6,313 nt of DNA from positions 1 through 6,313 of the forward strand of contig CAMTOM010000094.1 of assembly GCA_947074125.1 (NCBI GenBank), written 5' to 3'. Position numbers and translations under genes: made by a program. The DNA is from an uncultured Desulfovibrionaceae bacterium (GTDB lineage Bacteria; Desulfobacterota; Desulfovibrionia; Desulfovibrionales; Desulfovibrionaceae). Shown here piece after piece: positions 1 through 6,313 of this stretch. The first letter of the stretch is position 1. The number at the start of each line of letters is the position of its first letter. The notes under the pieces are model-generated. The model was not told the DNA's origin and searched no databases. It saw nothing but the letters and a program-made list of their open reading frames with translations.

Positions 1-597
1 GGGGGTGTGCTGGTATGGGCTCAGTTTGATGTGATGGATGGTCTTTATGTTCCCAAACTCACGTTTGGAGCTAGGATAATCGAGGCTTGGCGTTCTCGCA
101 GTGATCTTTTTTTCGATGCACACCTCATGATAGAACAACCAGAGAGCTCTCTTGAGGTTTTGCGTGATGCTGGAGCCGACATGCTGGTTGTTCATGCCGA
201 AGCAACACGGCACTTGCAGCGTACGCTCACTGAAATTCGCCGTTTGGGAATGCAGGCTGGTGTGGCCTTGAATCCGGCGACACAACTCGCGATGCTGGAA
301 TGGATTGGCGAGGACGTGGATATGGTACTGATTATGGGAGTAAATCCAGGCTTTTCTGGACAGAATTTTATTCCTGTTACCTATGAGCGTGTGATGCGTG
401 CGCGGCGTATTCTGGATTCACACAATGCCGTATCTGTAAAAATTCAGGTAGACGGAGGCGTGACGCCAGCAAATGCGGCGCGCCTTGTTTCCAGTGGGGC
501 AGATGTTCTTGTTTCTGGCTCTTCATTTTTTGCGCATCCCCCCTATGCAGAACGTTTGGCAGTTTTTCAAAAAGCGGTGGCTGATGTGCAGCGCTGA
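1..597 (+). CDS. rpe: Ribulose-phosphate 3-epimerase, 5'-truncated by window edge
   Basis: Interconverts D-ribulose 5-phosphate and D-xylulose 5-phosphate in the cytoplasmic pentose phosphate pathway. The frame is open to base 1, and the GTG at 7 falls just before the first core strand motif, so it is not the true start; comparison with E. coli Rpe suggests about 28 residues are missing. Counting from the codon at 7, the TIM-barrel landmarks are DVMDG (8-12, catalytic/metal Asp8), AHLMI (38-42, metal His39), VHAEA (62-66), GVALNPAT (85-92), IMGVNPGFSGQ (109-119), VDGGV (148-152, catalytic Asp149) and the phosphate-binding SGSSFF (170-175). One oddity is that the usual metal-ligand His two residues before the first catalytic Asp is Gln here (residue 6, CAG at 22-24). 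It ends 52 bases before tkt on the same strand, so the two are probably cotranscribed. The family assignment is very secure. Confidence 0.96.
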   Translation, partial: GGVLVWAQFDVMDGLYVPKLTFGARIIEAWRSRSDLFFDAHLMIEQPESSLEVLRDAGADMLVVHAEATRHLQRTLTEIRRLGMQAGVALNPATQLAMLEWIGEDVDMVLIMGVNPGFSGQNFIPVTYERVMRARRILDSHNAVSVKIQVDGGVTPANAARLVSSGADVLVSGSSFFAHPPYAERLAVFQKAVADVQR

Positions 598-649
598 GTG
601 TATATGGTGTCGTTTTTTACAGAGAAATGATTAGCAAAAGGAAAAAGTT

Positions 650-2644
650 ATGCCGACCCGCAGGGAGCTTGCAAATGCTGTCCGTTTTCTGGCGATAGAT
701 GCTGTTGAAAAAGCAAAATCCGGTCATCCTGGTGCTCCGCTGGGAATGGCTGATATGGCCGAAGCGCTGTGGCGAAATGTCTTGCGCCACAATCCCAGCA
801 ACCCTCAATGGCCTGACAGGGATCGCTTCGTTCTTTCCAATGGTCATGCCTCTGCAATGCTCTATGCCCTGTTGCACTTGACAGGTTATGAACTTTCTTT
901 GGACGATATCCGAAACTTTCGCCAGTTGGGGAGCCGTACCCCAGGTCATCCTGAATATCGGGTAACGCCAGGTGTGGAAACAACCTCTGGCCCTCTTGGG
1001 CAGGGGATAGCCTCTGCGGTGGGAATGGCTGTGGCAGAACGTTTGCTGGCAGCGCAGTTCAACCGTTCGGGTCATGAGATTGTCAATCACAGAACCTATG
1101 TTTTTCTGGGCGACGGCTGTATGATGGAAGGTATTTCTCATGAGGCCTGCTCTCTCGCCGGAACATTGAAGCTTGGCAGGCTTATTGCCCTTTATGATGC
1201 CAATGGTATTTCTATTGATGGTCAGATTGACGGCTGGTTCGATGAAGATGTGGCGGCACGTTTTCGTGCGTATGGCTGGCATGTGGTTGATGCTGTCGAT
1301 GGGCATGATGCCGCTGCGCTGGATGCTGCTTTGGCTGCTGCTGTTGCAGAAGAAGAGCGTCCCAGTCTGATTGTTTGCCGTACAAAGATAGGTTTTGGTT
1401 CTCCCAAGGTCGATTCTGCCAAAAGTCATGGTTCTCCGCTGGGGACAGCAGAGATAGAGGCAACCCGTACAGCTTTGGGCTGGACAGAACCTCCCTTTGC
1501 CATTCCTCAAGAGATAAAAGCTGCCTGGGATGCCCGCAAAGCTGGTGATGCCCTGGAAAAAGACTGGGATGCGCGTTTTGCACTGTACGCACAGGCATAT
1601 CCTGAGCTGGCAACAGCATTTCAGCGGCGTATGCGGGGAGAGCTGACAGAAGACTGGCAGCAAAAACTTCAGGAATATATTCTTTCGGCTTCAGAGAAAA
1701 AAGAAAATATCGCAACACGTGTCGCGTCACAGCGTGTTCTTGAAGTACTTGTGCCTGCGCTTCCCGAATTGATTGGAGGTGCGGCAGATCTTTCTGGTTC
1801 TGTGGGCACGGCAACGAGTGCTTCTCGTACTATTGCGCCCGATACGTGGGAAGGCAACTACCTTTCCTATGGGGTTCGTGAATTCGCAATGGGTGCCATG
1901 ATGAATGGTATTGCTTTGCATGGCGGTTTTATTCCGTATGCGGGCACATTCCTGATTTTTTCTGATTATGCTAAAAATGCCATTCGTCTGAGTGCCCTCA
2001 TGGAGCTTAGAGTAATCTGGATCTTGACGCATGATTCTATCGGTGTGGGTGAGGATGGCCCCACACACCAACCTGTAGAACAGGTAGCGGCTTTGCGTCT
2101 GACTCCTGGTGTGCGTGTATGGCGTCCCTGTGATACGATCGAAGCGGCGGTGGCCTGGGCATGTGCTCTTGAAGATTCTGCGCATCCATCTTGCTTCTCT
2201 CTTTCCCGCCAGAATTTACCTTTTATGGAGCGTACTCCTGAGCAGGTAGCTGCGATTGCGCGTGGAGCGTATATCTTGCGTGACTGTGCTGGTACGCCGG
2301 AACTCATTTTCCTTGCAACTGGCTCGGAAGTGTCGCTGGCAGTTGCTGCGGCTCAGACGCTTGAGGCAGAAGGATGTCGTGTGCGTGTGGTTTCCATGCC
2401 ATGTGCTGAGCGCTTTGATGCGCAGGAGGCTTCGTATAAAGAAGAAGTACTGCCTTCTGGAGTGCGGGCACGTGTGGCTGTTGAAGCGGCAGCAGAGGAC
2501 TGGTGGCGCAAGTATGTGGGGCTGGATGGCGTTGTGGTTGGAATGCATACATATGGAGACTCCGCTCCCGCTGCGGCTTTACAGGATAAATTTGGTTTTA
2601 CTGTCACAAATGTACTGGCACAGGCGCGGAAGCTTCTTGTCTAA
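650..2644 (+). CDS. tkt: Transketolase
   Basis: Thiamine-diphosphate enzyme that moves two-carbon ketol units between sugar phosphates, for example xylulose 5-phosphate to ribose 5-phosphate or erythrose 4-phosphate. At 664 residues it is full length. The ATG start is supported by AGGA at 639-642 with 7-base spacing. The order is an N-terminal ThDP-binding domain, a central pyrimidine-binding domain and a C-terminal domain. Residues matching the E. coli active site are His26 (SGHPGAP), His66 (SNGHAS), His100, the GDG metal/ThDP motif at 154-156 with Glu160, Asn185 (DANGISIDG), His260, Arg357, Ser384, the proton-relay Glu411 (VREFAMG), His473 (DGPTHQPVEQ) and phosphate-binding Arg520 (SLSRQNLP). 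No expected catalytic residue is missing. It sits between rpe, which supplies its xylulose 5-phosphate, and pgk, which lies on the triose-phosphate route it feeds. Long reading frames on the opposite strand here are shadows. Confidence 0.98.
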   Translation: MPTRRELANAVRFLAIDAVEKAKSGHPGAPLGMADMAEALWRNVLRHNPSNPQWPDRDRFVLSNGHASAMLYALLHLTGYELSLDDIRNFRQLGSRTPGHPEYRVTPGVETTSGPLGQGIASAVGMAVAERLLAAQFNRSGHEIVNHRTYVFLGDGCMMEGISHEACSLAGTLKLGRLIALYDANGISIDGQIDGWFDEDVAARFRAYGWHVVDAVDGHDAAALDAALAAAVAEEERPSLIVCRTKIGFGSPKVDSAKSHGSPLGTAEIEATRTALGWTEPPFAIPQEIKAAWDARKAGDALEKDWDARFALYAQAYPELATAFQRRMRGELTEDWQQKLQEYILSASEKKENIATRVASQRVLEVLVPALPELIGGAADLSGSVGTATSASRTIAPDTWEGNYLSYGVREFAMGAMMNGIALHGGFIPYAGTFLIFSDYAKNAIRLSALMELRVIWILTHDSIGVGEDGPTHQPVEQVAALRLTPGVRVWRPCDTIEAAVAWACALEDSAHPSCFSLSRQNLPFMERTPEQVAAIARGAYILRDCAGTPELIFLATGSEVSLAVAAAQTLEAEGCRVRVVSMPCAERFDAQEASYKEEVLPSGVRARVAVEAAAEDWWRKYVGLDGVVVGMHTYGDSAPAAALQDKFGFTVTNVLAQARKLLV

Positions 2645-2732
2645 GTTTTTGCAGCATATGTATTTTCTTTCATCTGTTTGAACAATAATGCCCTTTCCAT
2701 AGAGAGAGCGGGCTTTGGGTTAAGGAGAGAAT

Positions 2733-3899
2733 ATGCCGATAATCAGAATGCAGGATGTTGATCTGAAAGGAAAGCGTGTGGTTATTCGTGAGGACTTGAA
2801 TGTTCCTATGAAAAATGGACATATTACCAATGATAAACGTATCCGAGCCGCATTGCCCACTATTCGTCTCGCATTGGAAAAAGGAGCGGGAGTTGTCTTG
2901 CTTTCGCATTTGGGGCGCCCCGTGGAAGGTGAGTTTGATGTTCAGTTTTCTTTAGCTCCTGTGGCTGCTCAGCTTGGTACTTTGTTGGGGATGTCAGTTC
3001 CTTTGATCAGTGATATTGATGATGCGCATCCTGCCCCAGGACAGGTTGTGTTGTGCGAAAATATTCGCTTCCAAAAAGGTGAGAAAAAAAATGATGCCGC
3101 TCTGGCTGCCCGTTTGGCTGCTTTGGGTGATGTCTATGTTATGGATGCCTTTGGCGCCGCTCATAGAGCGCATGCCTCTACGGAAGGTGCTGTGCGTCAG
3201 GCAGGGACAGCTTGTGCAGGCCCGTTAATGCTTGCTGAGCTTGATGCTTTTGCCAAAGTTCTTGACAAGCCCACCCGCCCTTTGTGGGCTATTATTGGTG
3301 GTGCAAAGGTTTCTACAAAACTCGCTCTTCTGGAAAATCTGCTCACTACAGTAGATGGTCTTATTGTAGGCGGAGGGATTGCAAATACCTTTTTAGCCGC
3401 CGCTGGGTATCCTGTGGGCAAGTCTTTATGTGAACAGGATTTGCTGTCGGAGGCGAGAAAAATTATGGAACGAGCCAAGGTGTTGGGAAAAGCTTTGCCT
3501 TTGCCTGTGGATGTAGTGACAGCGCCTGCTCTTGAGCCTGGGCAGAGTGCGCATATTTGCGCAGTGGATGCTGTACCGCAGGATCATATGATTTTGGATA
3601 TAGGTCCCAAGACTCTTGCTGATTATGTTGCGCATGTGCAGCAGGCAGCAACTGTTTTCTGGAATGGTCCGGTGGGCGCATTTGAGACGGAACCTTTCGG
3701 TGCAGGAACTCGTGCCCTCGCAGAATCCCTTGCTGCCGGTTCTGCCTTTGTGGCTATTGGCGGTGGAGATTCTGTTGCTGCTGTGGAACAGTATGGTCTT
3801 GCTGAGCGTATGGGCTATATCTCTACCGGTGGTGGTGCTTCACTGGAACTTTTGGAAGGAAAGGTTCTTCCCTCCGTGGCAGCATTGGCGGCTCGGTGA
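2733..3899 (+). CDS. pgk: Phosphoglycerate kinase
   Basis: Transfers phosphate between 1,3-bisphosphoglycerate and ADP, giving 3-phosphoglycerate and ATP, in cytoplasmic glycolysis/gluconeogenesis. Its 388 residues are close to the 387 of E. coli Pgk. The ATG is set by AAGGAG at 2722-2727 with 5-base spacing. The N-terminal substrate domain shows REDLNVP (19-25, Asp21 and Asn23), Arg36, SHLGRP (58-63), ENIRF (109-113, Arg112) and DAFGAAHRAHAST (138-150, Arg145). The C-terminal nucleotide domain shows GGAKVSTK (189-196, Lys192 and Lys196), VGGGIANTF (212-220), FWNGPVGAFE (309-318, Glu318) and the GGGDS loop (343-347) followed by STGGGAS. The FG(T/A)AHRA(Q/H)AST and REDLNVP forms and the length resemble the shorter proteobacterial type. 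It begins 88 bases after tkt with no convincing terminator between, so cotranscription is likely. Confidence 0.98.
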   Translation: MPIIRMQDVDLKGKRVVIREDLNVPMKNGHITNDKRIRAALPTIRLALEKGAGVVLLSHLGRPVEGEFDVQFSLAPVAAQLGTLLGMSVPLISDIDDAHPAPGQVVLCENIRFQKGEKKNDAALAARLAALGDVYVMDAFGAAHRAHASTEGAVRQAGTACAGPLMLAELDAFAKVLDKPTRPLWAIIGGAKVSTKLALLENLLTTVDGLIVGGGIANTFLAAAGYPVGKSLCEQDLLSEARKIMERAKVLGKALPLPVDVVTAPALEPGQSAHICAVDAVPQDHMILDIGPKTLADYVAHVQQAATVFWNGPVGAFETEPFGAGTRALAESLAAGSAFVAIGGGDSVAAVEQYGLAERMGYISTGGGASLELLEGKVLPSVAALAAR

Positions 3900-3933
3900 C
3901 AAAAATAATGATGGCATCTCCAGTATTGTGTGA

Positions 3934-3939
3934 GAGGTG
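3934..3939 (+). promoter_or_regulatory. Candidate ribosome binding site of the mini-ORF
   Basis: GAGGTG matches six consecutive positions of the anti-Shine-Dalgarno complement and sits five bases before an ATG at 3945. No other plausible start lies at this spacing, so if the site is used it serves the 16-codon mini-ORF. Confidence 0.35.
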
Positions 3940-3944
3940 CTGCT

Positions 3945-3995
3945 ATGAGAACTTGCAATGGACTCACTCGGAGTGACCGAGTCAGAAGGAGCTGA
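3945..3995 (+). CDS. Possible 16-residue leader mini-ORF
   Basis: An ATG with a good ribosome binding site (GAGGTG at 3934-3939, 5-base spacing) opens a frame of 16 codons ending in TGA at 3993-3995. The predicted peptide is MRTCNGLTRSDRVRRS, which is basic and resembles no family I know. The stop lies two bases before the GTG start of the methyltransferase gene, in a different frame, so ribosomes finishing the mini-ORF would be placed on the next Shine-Dalgarno and start. A hairpin lies inside its coding sequence. The geometry fits translational coupling or a leader peptide, but an ORF this short can arise by chance and there is no conservation evidence. Confidence 0.3.
   Translation: MRTCNGLTRSDRVRRS
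3966..3982 (+). promoter_or_regulatory. Leader hairpin before the methyltransferase start
   Basis: ACTCGG (3966-3971) and CCGAGT (3977-3982) form a perfect 6-bp stem around a 5-base loop. An alternative outer pairing, GACTC (3961-3965) with GAGTC (3979-3983), overlaps it, as does a small CACT/AGTG pairing, so the segment could switch between folds. There is no U-tract, so it is not an intrinsic terminator. It ends three bases before the AAGGAG ribosome binding site and could affect access to it. A role is inferred only from its position. Confidence 0.4.
3986..3991 (+). promoter_or_regulatory. Ribosome binding site that fixes the GTG start
   Basis: AAGGAG lies six bases upstream of GTG at 3998-4000. 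An in-frame TGA at 3974-3976 blocks any longer version, so this strong site supports the GTG as the true initiation codon of the methyltransferase-like gene. Confidence 0.8.
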
Positions 3996-3997
3996 TC

Positions 3998-4867
3998 GTG
4001 CGGCGATTTTATCAGGAAGGATGGCAGGGTATTGTGTTTACTGCCTTCACGCATCTTTCATTTTTTCGTCTTGCAAGCTCCAAGTTCTATGCGACTTTTT
4101 ATGAGGAGCTGTTTAAGCGTTACGGGAGCTGGAATGATTTGCCCAGCGCGTGGCGGGAAAATAAAGAGCAGGATGCCAAGTGGGTCGCTGGGGAAATTGT
4201 GCAGCAGCGCTCTCAGTATCCTGAAGATGATGGCGATGTCTGTCGTGTGCTTTCTATTGGCAGCGGTGTTGGTTTTATGGAAAAAGTTCTGCTGGAACTG
4301 ATCCCAGATATGGAACTCCATGTGAATGAACCAAGTACTGCGGGAATGCGCTGGTTGCGGCAGATTATTCCCAACGACAGAATATATATAGGCTCACCCT
4401 TGCTCTGCTTGCCGCCAGATATTTCATACAATGTGATTTATCTTTCCACGGTGGATTACAGTATTCCTACGCGCGAACTTGTGCGCCTGCTGGAAGCGCT
4501 TGGAGCACAGCTTAAGCCTGGGGGTAAAATTGTGTGTCTTTCAGCTTCGTTGCTGGAAGAAGAATCGCTAATAGGCAGTTTTGTGAATGGTGTTAAAATT
4601 ATCATTCGCTGCCTGTTGCATTACACAGGTCTGCGCCGTCAGCAGTTTTGGGGATGGCGTCGAACTCGTGACGAGTATCGTGATCTCTTCCAGAAGGCTT
4701 CTCTGGCGGGAGTGGACGATGGTTTTGTTGATGATATGTTCAGTACATATTTTATCAAGGGAGGACATGTACATCCACTGGATGAAGAACGAACGCTGGT
4801 AGCCGAAGCGGTACAGCAGGAAGAAGCTCTCTATAACGCGATTGGTAGTCAGGAGCATACCGCTTAA
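3998..4867 (+). CDS. Probable class I SAM-dependent methyltransferase, substrate unknown
   Basis: A soluble 289-residue protein with a Rossmann-type SAM-binding core. RVLSIGSGVGFMEK (83-96) is the glycine-rich motif I, HVNEPS (108-113) supplies the acidic residue expected at the end of strand 2 (Glu111), YNVIYLSTVDYSIP (144-157) corresponds to the strand 4/motif II region, and LKPGGKIVCL (172-181) is the typical strand 5 approach. Residues 1-80 form an N-terminal region rich in aromatics with no motif I recognise. After the core, a segment at 195-210 is fairly hydrophobic, and TRDEYRDLFQKASLAG (223-238) resembles the helix-strand ending of many methyltransferases. No second catalytic domain is seen. 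The start is GTG, supported by AAGGAG six bases upstream. It lies 98 bases after pgk, is last before a strong terminator and is probably read through from the sugar-phosphate genes. The fold is likely; the substrate and reaction are unknown. Confidence 0.75.
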   Translation: MRRFYQEGWQGIVFTAFTHLSFFRLASSKFYATFYEELFKRYGSWNDLPSAWRENKEQDAKWVAGEIVQQRSQYPEDDGDVCRVLSIGSGVGFMEKVLLELIPDMELHVNEPSTAGMRWLRQIIPNDRIYIGSPLLCLPPDISYNVIYLSTVDYSIPTRELVRLLEALGAQLKPGGKIVCLSASLLEEESLIGSFVNGVKIIIRCLLHYTGLRRQQFWGWRRTRDEYRDLFQKASLAGVDDGFVDDMFSTYFIKGGHVHPLDEERTLVAEAVQQEEALYNAIGSQEHTA

Positions 4868-4901
4868 TCTTTTTCCCAGTATGTCTTGCTTTATAGTGTA
4901 T

Positions 4902-4933
4902 AAAAAGAGCTCCCTTTTATGGGAGCTCTTTTT
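4902..4933. terminator. Bidirectional intrinsic terminator
   Basis: GAGCTCCC (4907-4914) pairs perfectly with GGGAGCTC (4921-4928) around a six-base loop. The flanking A5 (4902-4906) and T5 (4929-4933) extend this to a 13-bp stem. Because an A-run precedes and a T-run follows, the RNA from either strand would end in a U-tract. It lies between two convergent stop codons, 34 bases after the methyltransferase stop and 24 bases from the exchanger stop, so it can end both transcripts. Confidence 0.93.
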
Positions 4934-4957
4934 ATTTAGAATACGATTGAGGGTGAC

Positions 4958-6265
4958 CTATACGCGAAAACCGCGTCGCAAATCCCACAGTTCTTTGCGC
5001 TGAAACAGAAGCCAGAGTGCGGCTAGGGCAAGGTATACAAAAGAATACAGAAGATGGAAGCGTAATGGATTATGAGGCAGAGAGAGCAGGCTTTCCAGCG
5101 CCTGACCATACAGAGGTGCTGTGAACTGGGCAAGAAAAAGTATGAGCAAAATAAAAGCTTCGCGTACGCGAAGGCGTAGGTTCAGTAAGAGGGCTACCGC
5201 AAACAAGGATTGGGCGGCAGTCAGAAAAATCTCCTGCAACTGGTGCGCTGTCATGGGAATAGGATGAGCAAAAGTGCCCGCAGATACTCCATAGACGCCA
5301 GGAATCATGCCAACGAGTAATGTCCACTGATTGAGCTTTGCAGAGAGCAGGCTGCCCAGTGCAAGTCCTGCATGGCCTCGCATGGCGAACATAATGGCGA
5401 CAATGAATTCTGGCGCTTCTGAGGCGATAGGAGCCAGCCACTGCACGAGAAGAAATTCGTTGACGCCCAGCAATTTGCCTGAAGCTACCAGGTTTTCACA
5501 GAAAGGTTCGGCATTGGCAAGAATGACCAGAGCTGCAAAGAGAAAAAGTCCCAATGTCGCACAAATACGTTTAGAACGGGGTAATTGTGCGAGTAAGGCG
5601 GCTGGACCTTCTGGCTCTTCTTCTTCGCAAGGCCTGTGGGTAATAATCCATATATACCAAATATAAATGCCAATGAAGACAAGACTGTCGACCCATGTAA
5701 GAGAACCTTTGATGGGGATTGAGAGCGCATATACTGTTGCAAGCATCAAAAAGAGAACATCTGTACGGCGTTCTTCCAACAGGGTAATGGTGCTGTGGTG
5801 GCGGCTGGCAAAAATAATGGCAATAACTGACCATCCCAGACCAATAAGCAGACGGTTTGCTCCCGTCATGTTCGCAATGGCATATTGGGAATAGGCACTT
5901 TCAGGCTGCTTGCCTGCCATCCAGGTGAAGTACATGTCGACAGCGTATTCGGGCAAAACAGCAATGAGCGCGACGATAGCAACAGCGACGGCTTGCGGGA
6001 TGTCCATCTGGGCAGCCTCACAAGCCCATGTGAGCAGAAAGGATGCTCCCAAAATAGCCAGACCTGTGAAAAGCGCCGAGAGTAGGGGAGAAAGGTCAGG
6101 GTGCAGGAAGCGAACAAGAAGACCGGGGAACGTCAAAAGAATAGAACAAAGACATGGTTGGGCTGATGGAGGGTGCATAGAGTGTGCGACTGAGACATTG
6201 CAATGAGAAGGGCATAAAACCTGTTGCTCTGTTTGCTCGTTTACACTTGGTTTCGAGAGGTTCAT
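4958..6265 (-). CDS. Sodium/calcium exchanger-like (CaCA) cation antiporter
   Basis: A polytopic inner-membrane protein with about 10-11 hydrophobic segments and the two inverted alpha-repeats of cation/Ca2+ exchangers. Repeat 1 spans about 91-145, with AVLPEYAVD (102-110, Glu106) and NMTGANRLLIG (132-142, Asn137). Repeat 2 spans about 272-322, with APIASEAPEFIVA (278-290, Glu286) and SAKLNQWTLLVG (308-319, Asn312). The paired Pro-Glu motifs carry the expected cation ligands. A soluble acidic loop (CEEEE at 213-217) separates the halves. Counter-ion use (Na+ or H+) and the true cation cannot be read from sequence. The start is uncertain: the ATG at 6265 has only a weak AGG upstream and gives about 40 Cys- and His-rich polar residues before the first membrane segment. 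An in-frame ATG at 6178 (Met30) or a TTG nearby (6131-6133 region) are alternatives. An in-frame stop at 6296-6298 excludes anything longer. It is convergent with the sugar-phosphate operon. Confidence 0.85.
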   Translation of the reverse strand: MNLSKPSVNEQTEQQVLCPSHCNVSVAHSMHPPSAQPCLCSILLTFPGLLVRFLHPDLSPLLSALFTGLAILGASFLLTWACEAAQMDIPQAVAVAIVALIAVLPEYAVDMYFTWMAGKQPESAYSQYAIANMTGANRLLIGLGWSVIAIIFASRHHSTITLLEERRTDVLFLMLATVYALSIPIKGSLTWVDSLVFIGIYIWYIWIITHRPCEEEEPEGPAALLAQLPRSKRICATLGLFLFAALVILANAEPFCENLVASGKLLGVNEFLLVQWLAPIASEAPEFIVAIMFAMRGHAGLALGSLLSAKLNQWTLLVGMIPGVYGVSAGTFAHPIPMTAHQLQEIFLTAAQSLFAVALLLNLRLRVREAFILLILFLAQFTAPLYGQALESLLSLPHNPLRFHLLYSFVYLALAALWLLFQRKELWDLRRGFRV

Positions 6266-6276
6266 GTATGATTTAG

Positions 6277-6295
6277 CCTGATGTACGACATCGGG
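6277..6295. promoter_or_regulatory. Operator-like inverted repeat upstream of exchanger gene
   Basis: CCTGATGT and ACATCGGG flank a three-base centre (ACG), giving a dyad with seven of eight symmetrical positions. It lies 12-30 bases upstream of the exchanger ATG, a typical place for a repressor site or an RNA hairpin in the leader. A second possible pairing, GTACG (6283-6287) with CGTAC (6305-6309), overlaps it. No known regulator site is recognised, and short dyads occur by chance. Confidence 0.3.
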
Positions 6296-6313
6296 TTATG
6301 CTGCCGTACTTGT

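Noticed and set aside
7..9. GTG as the start codon of the epimerase.
   Set aside because: The frame is open to the window edge, and the family needs about 28 more residues, including the first barrel strand.
617..1663. A 348-codon open frame on the minus strand opposite transketolase.
   Set aside because: It lies almost entirely antisense to a textbook transketolase with intact catalytic residues. Its product is Cys-rich with no recognisable domain, as expected for a shadow frame.
2678..2703. TTGAAC and CATAGA as a possible promoter for pgk.
   Set aside because: The spacing is only 14 bases and the -10 match is poor; it is not strong enough to annotate.
2690..2713. GCCC/GGGC pairing followed by TTT in the tkt-pgk spacer as a terminator or attenuator.
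   Set aside because: The stem is only four base pairs with a long loop, and the T-run is short and interrupted.
3084..3091. Run of eight A in pgk that could act as a slippery site.
   Set aside because: It encodes the ordinary GEKKND segment of Pgk, which is full length in the normal frame, and no meaningful alternative frame or downstream stimulatory structure was seen.
3010..3228. A 72-codon plus-strand frame inside pgk.
   Set aside because: It is out of frame with a strongly conserved pgk, and its Met/Leu/Trp-rich product looks like a frame shadow.
5331..5666. A 111-codon plus-strand frame opposite the exchanger.
   Set aside because: It is antisense to membrane segments and the second alpha-repeat; it has no recognisable domain and no convincing ribosome site.

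Overview
The window holds five protein-coding genes in a compact bacterial layout. Four are on the plus strand: a 5'-truncated ribulose-phosphate 3-epimerase (rpe), a transketolase (tkt), a phosphoglycerate kinase (pgk) and a probable class I SAM-dependent methyltransferase. They are followed by a strong symmetrical terminator and then a convergent gene on the minus strand for a cation/Ca2+ exchanger-like membrane protein. Base composition is mixed (near 50% GC by eye), genes are tightly spaced, and good Shine-Dalgarno sequences precede tkt, pgk and the methyltransferase gene. From memory, Desulfovibrio vulgaris carries rpe, tkt and pgk side by side in this order. The window is therefore most likely from a Desulfovibrionaceae-type bacterium, but this is inference from gene order and not a proven assignment.

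Region by region: 1-597 is the rpe gene, missing about 28 N-terminal residues beyond the window edge. 598-649 is a short spacer with the tkt ribosome binding site. 650-2644 is a full-length transketolase with essentially every catalytic residue. 2645-2732 is a spacer with no convincing terminator. 2733-3899 is a full-length phosphoglycerate kinase of the E. coli-like length. 3900-3997 is a 98-base leader carrying a possible 16-codon mini-ORF and a hairpin just before a GTG start. 3998-4867 is the methyltransferase-like gene. 4868-4957 holds a bidirectional terminator with a 13-bp stem. 4958-6265 (minus) is the exchanger, and 6266-6313 is its upstream region with an operator-like dyad.

The first three enzymes work together. 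Rpe and Tkt interconvert pentose phosphates and, through transketolase, link them to glyceraldehyde 3-phosphate and fructose 6-phosphate. Pgk takes the triose branch to 3-phosphoglycerate with ATP turnover. The methyltransferase is apparently co-directional with them, but its substrate cannot be told from sequence. The exchanger is transcribed toward this operon and looks functionally separate.

No CRISPR array, insertion sequence, rRNA or tRNA was recognised, and most of the window is ordinary central metabolism. The points most worth a second look are the mini-ORF/hairpin leader of the methyltransferase gene, a Gln in place of a metal-ligand His in Rpe, and the Cys/His-rich N-terminal extension plus upstream dyad of the exchanger.
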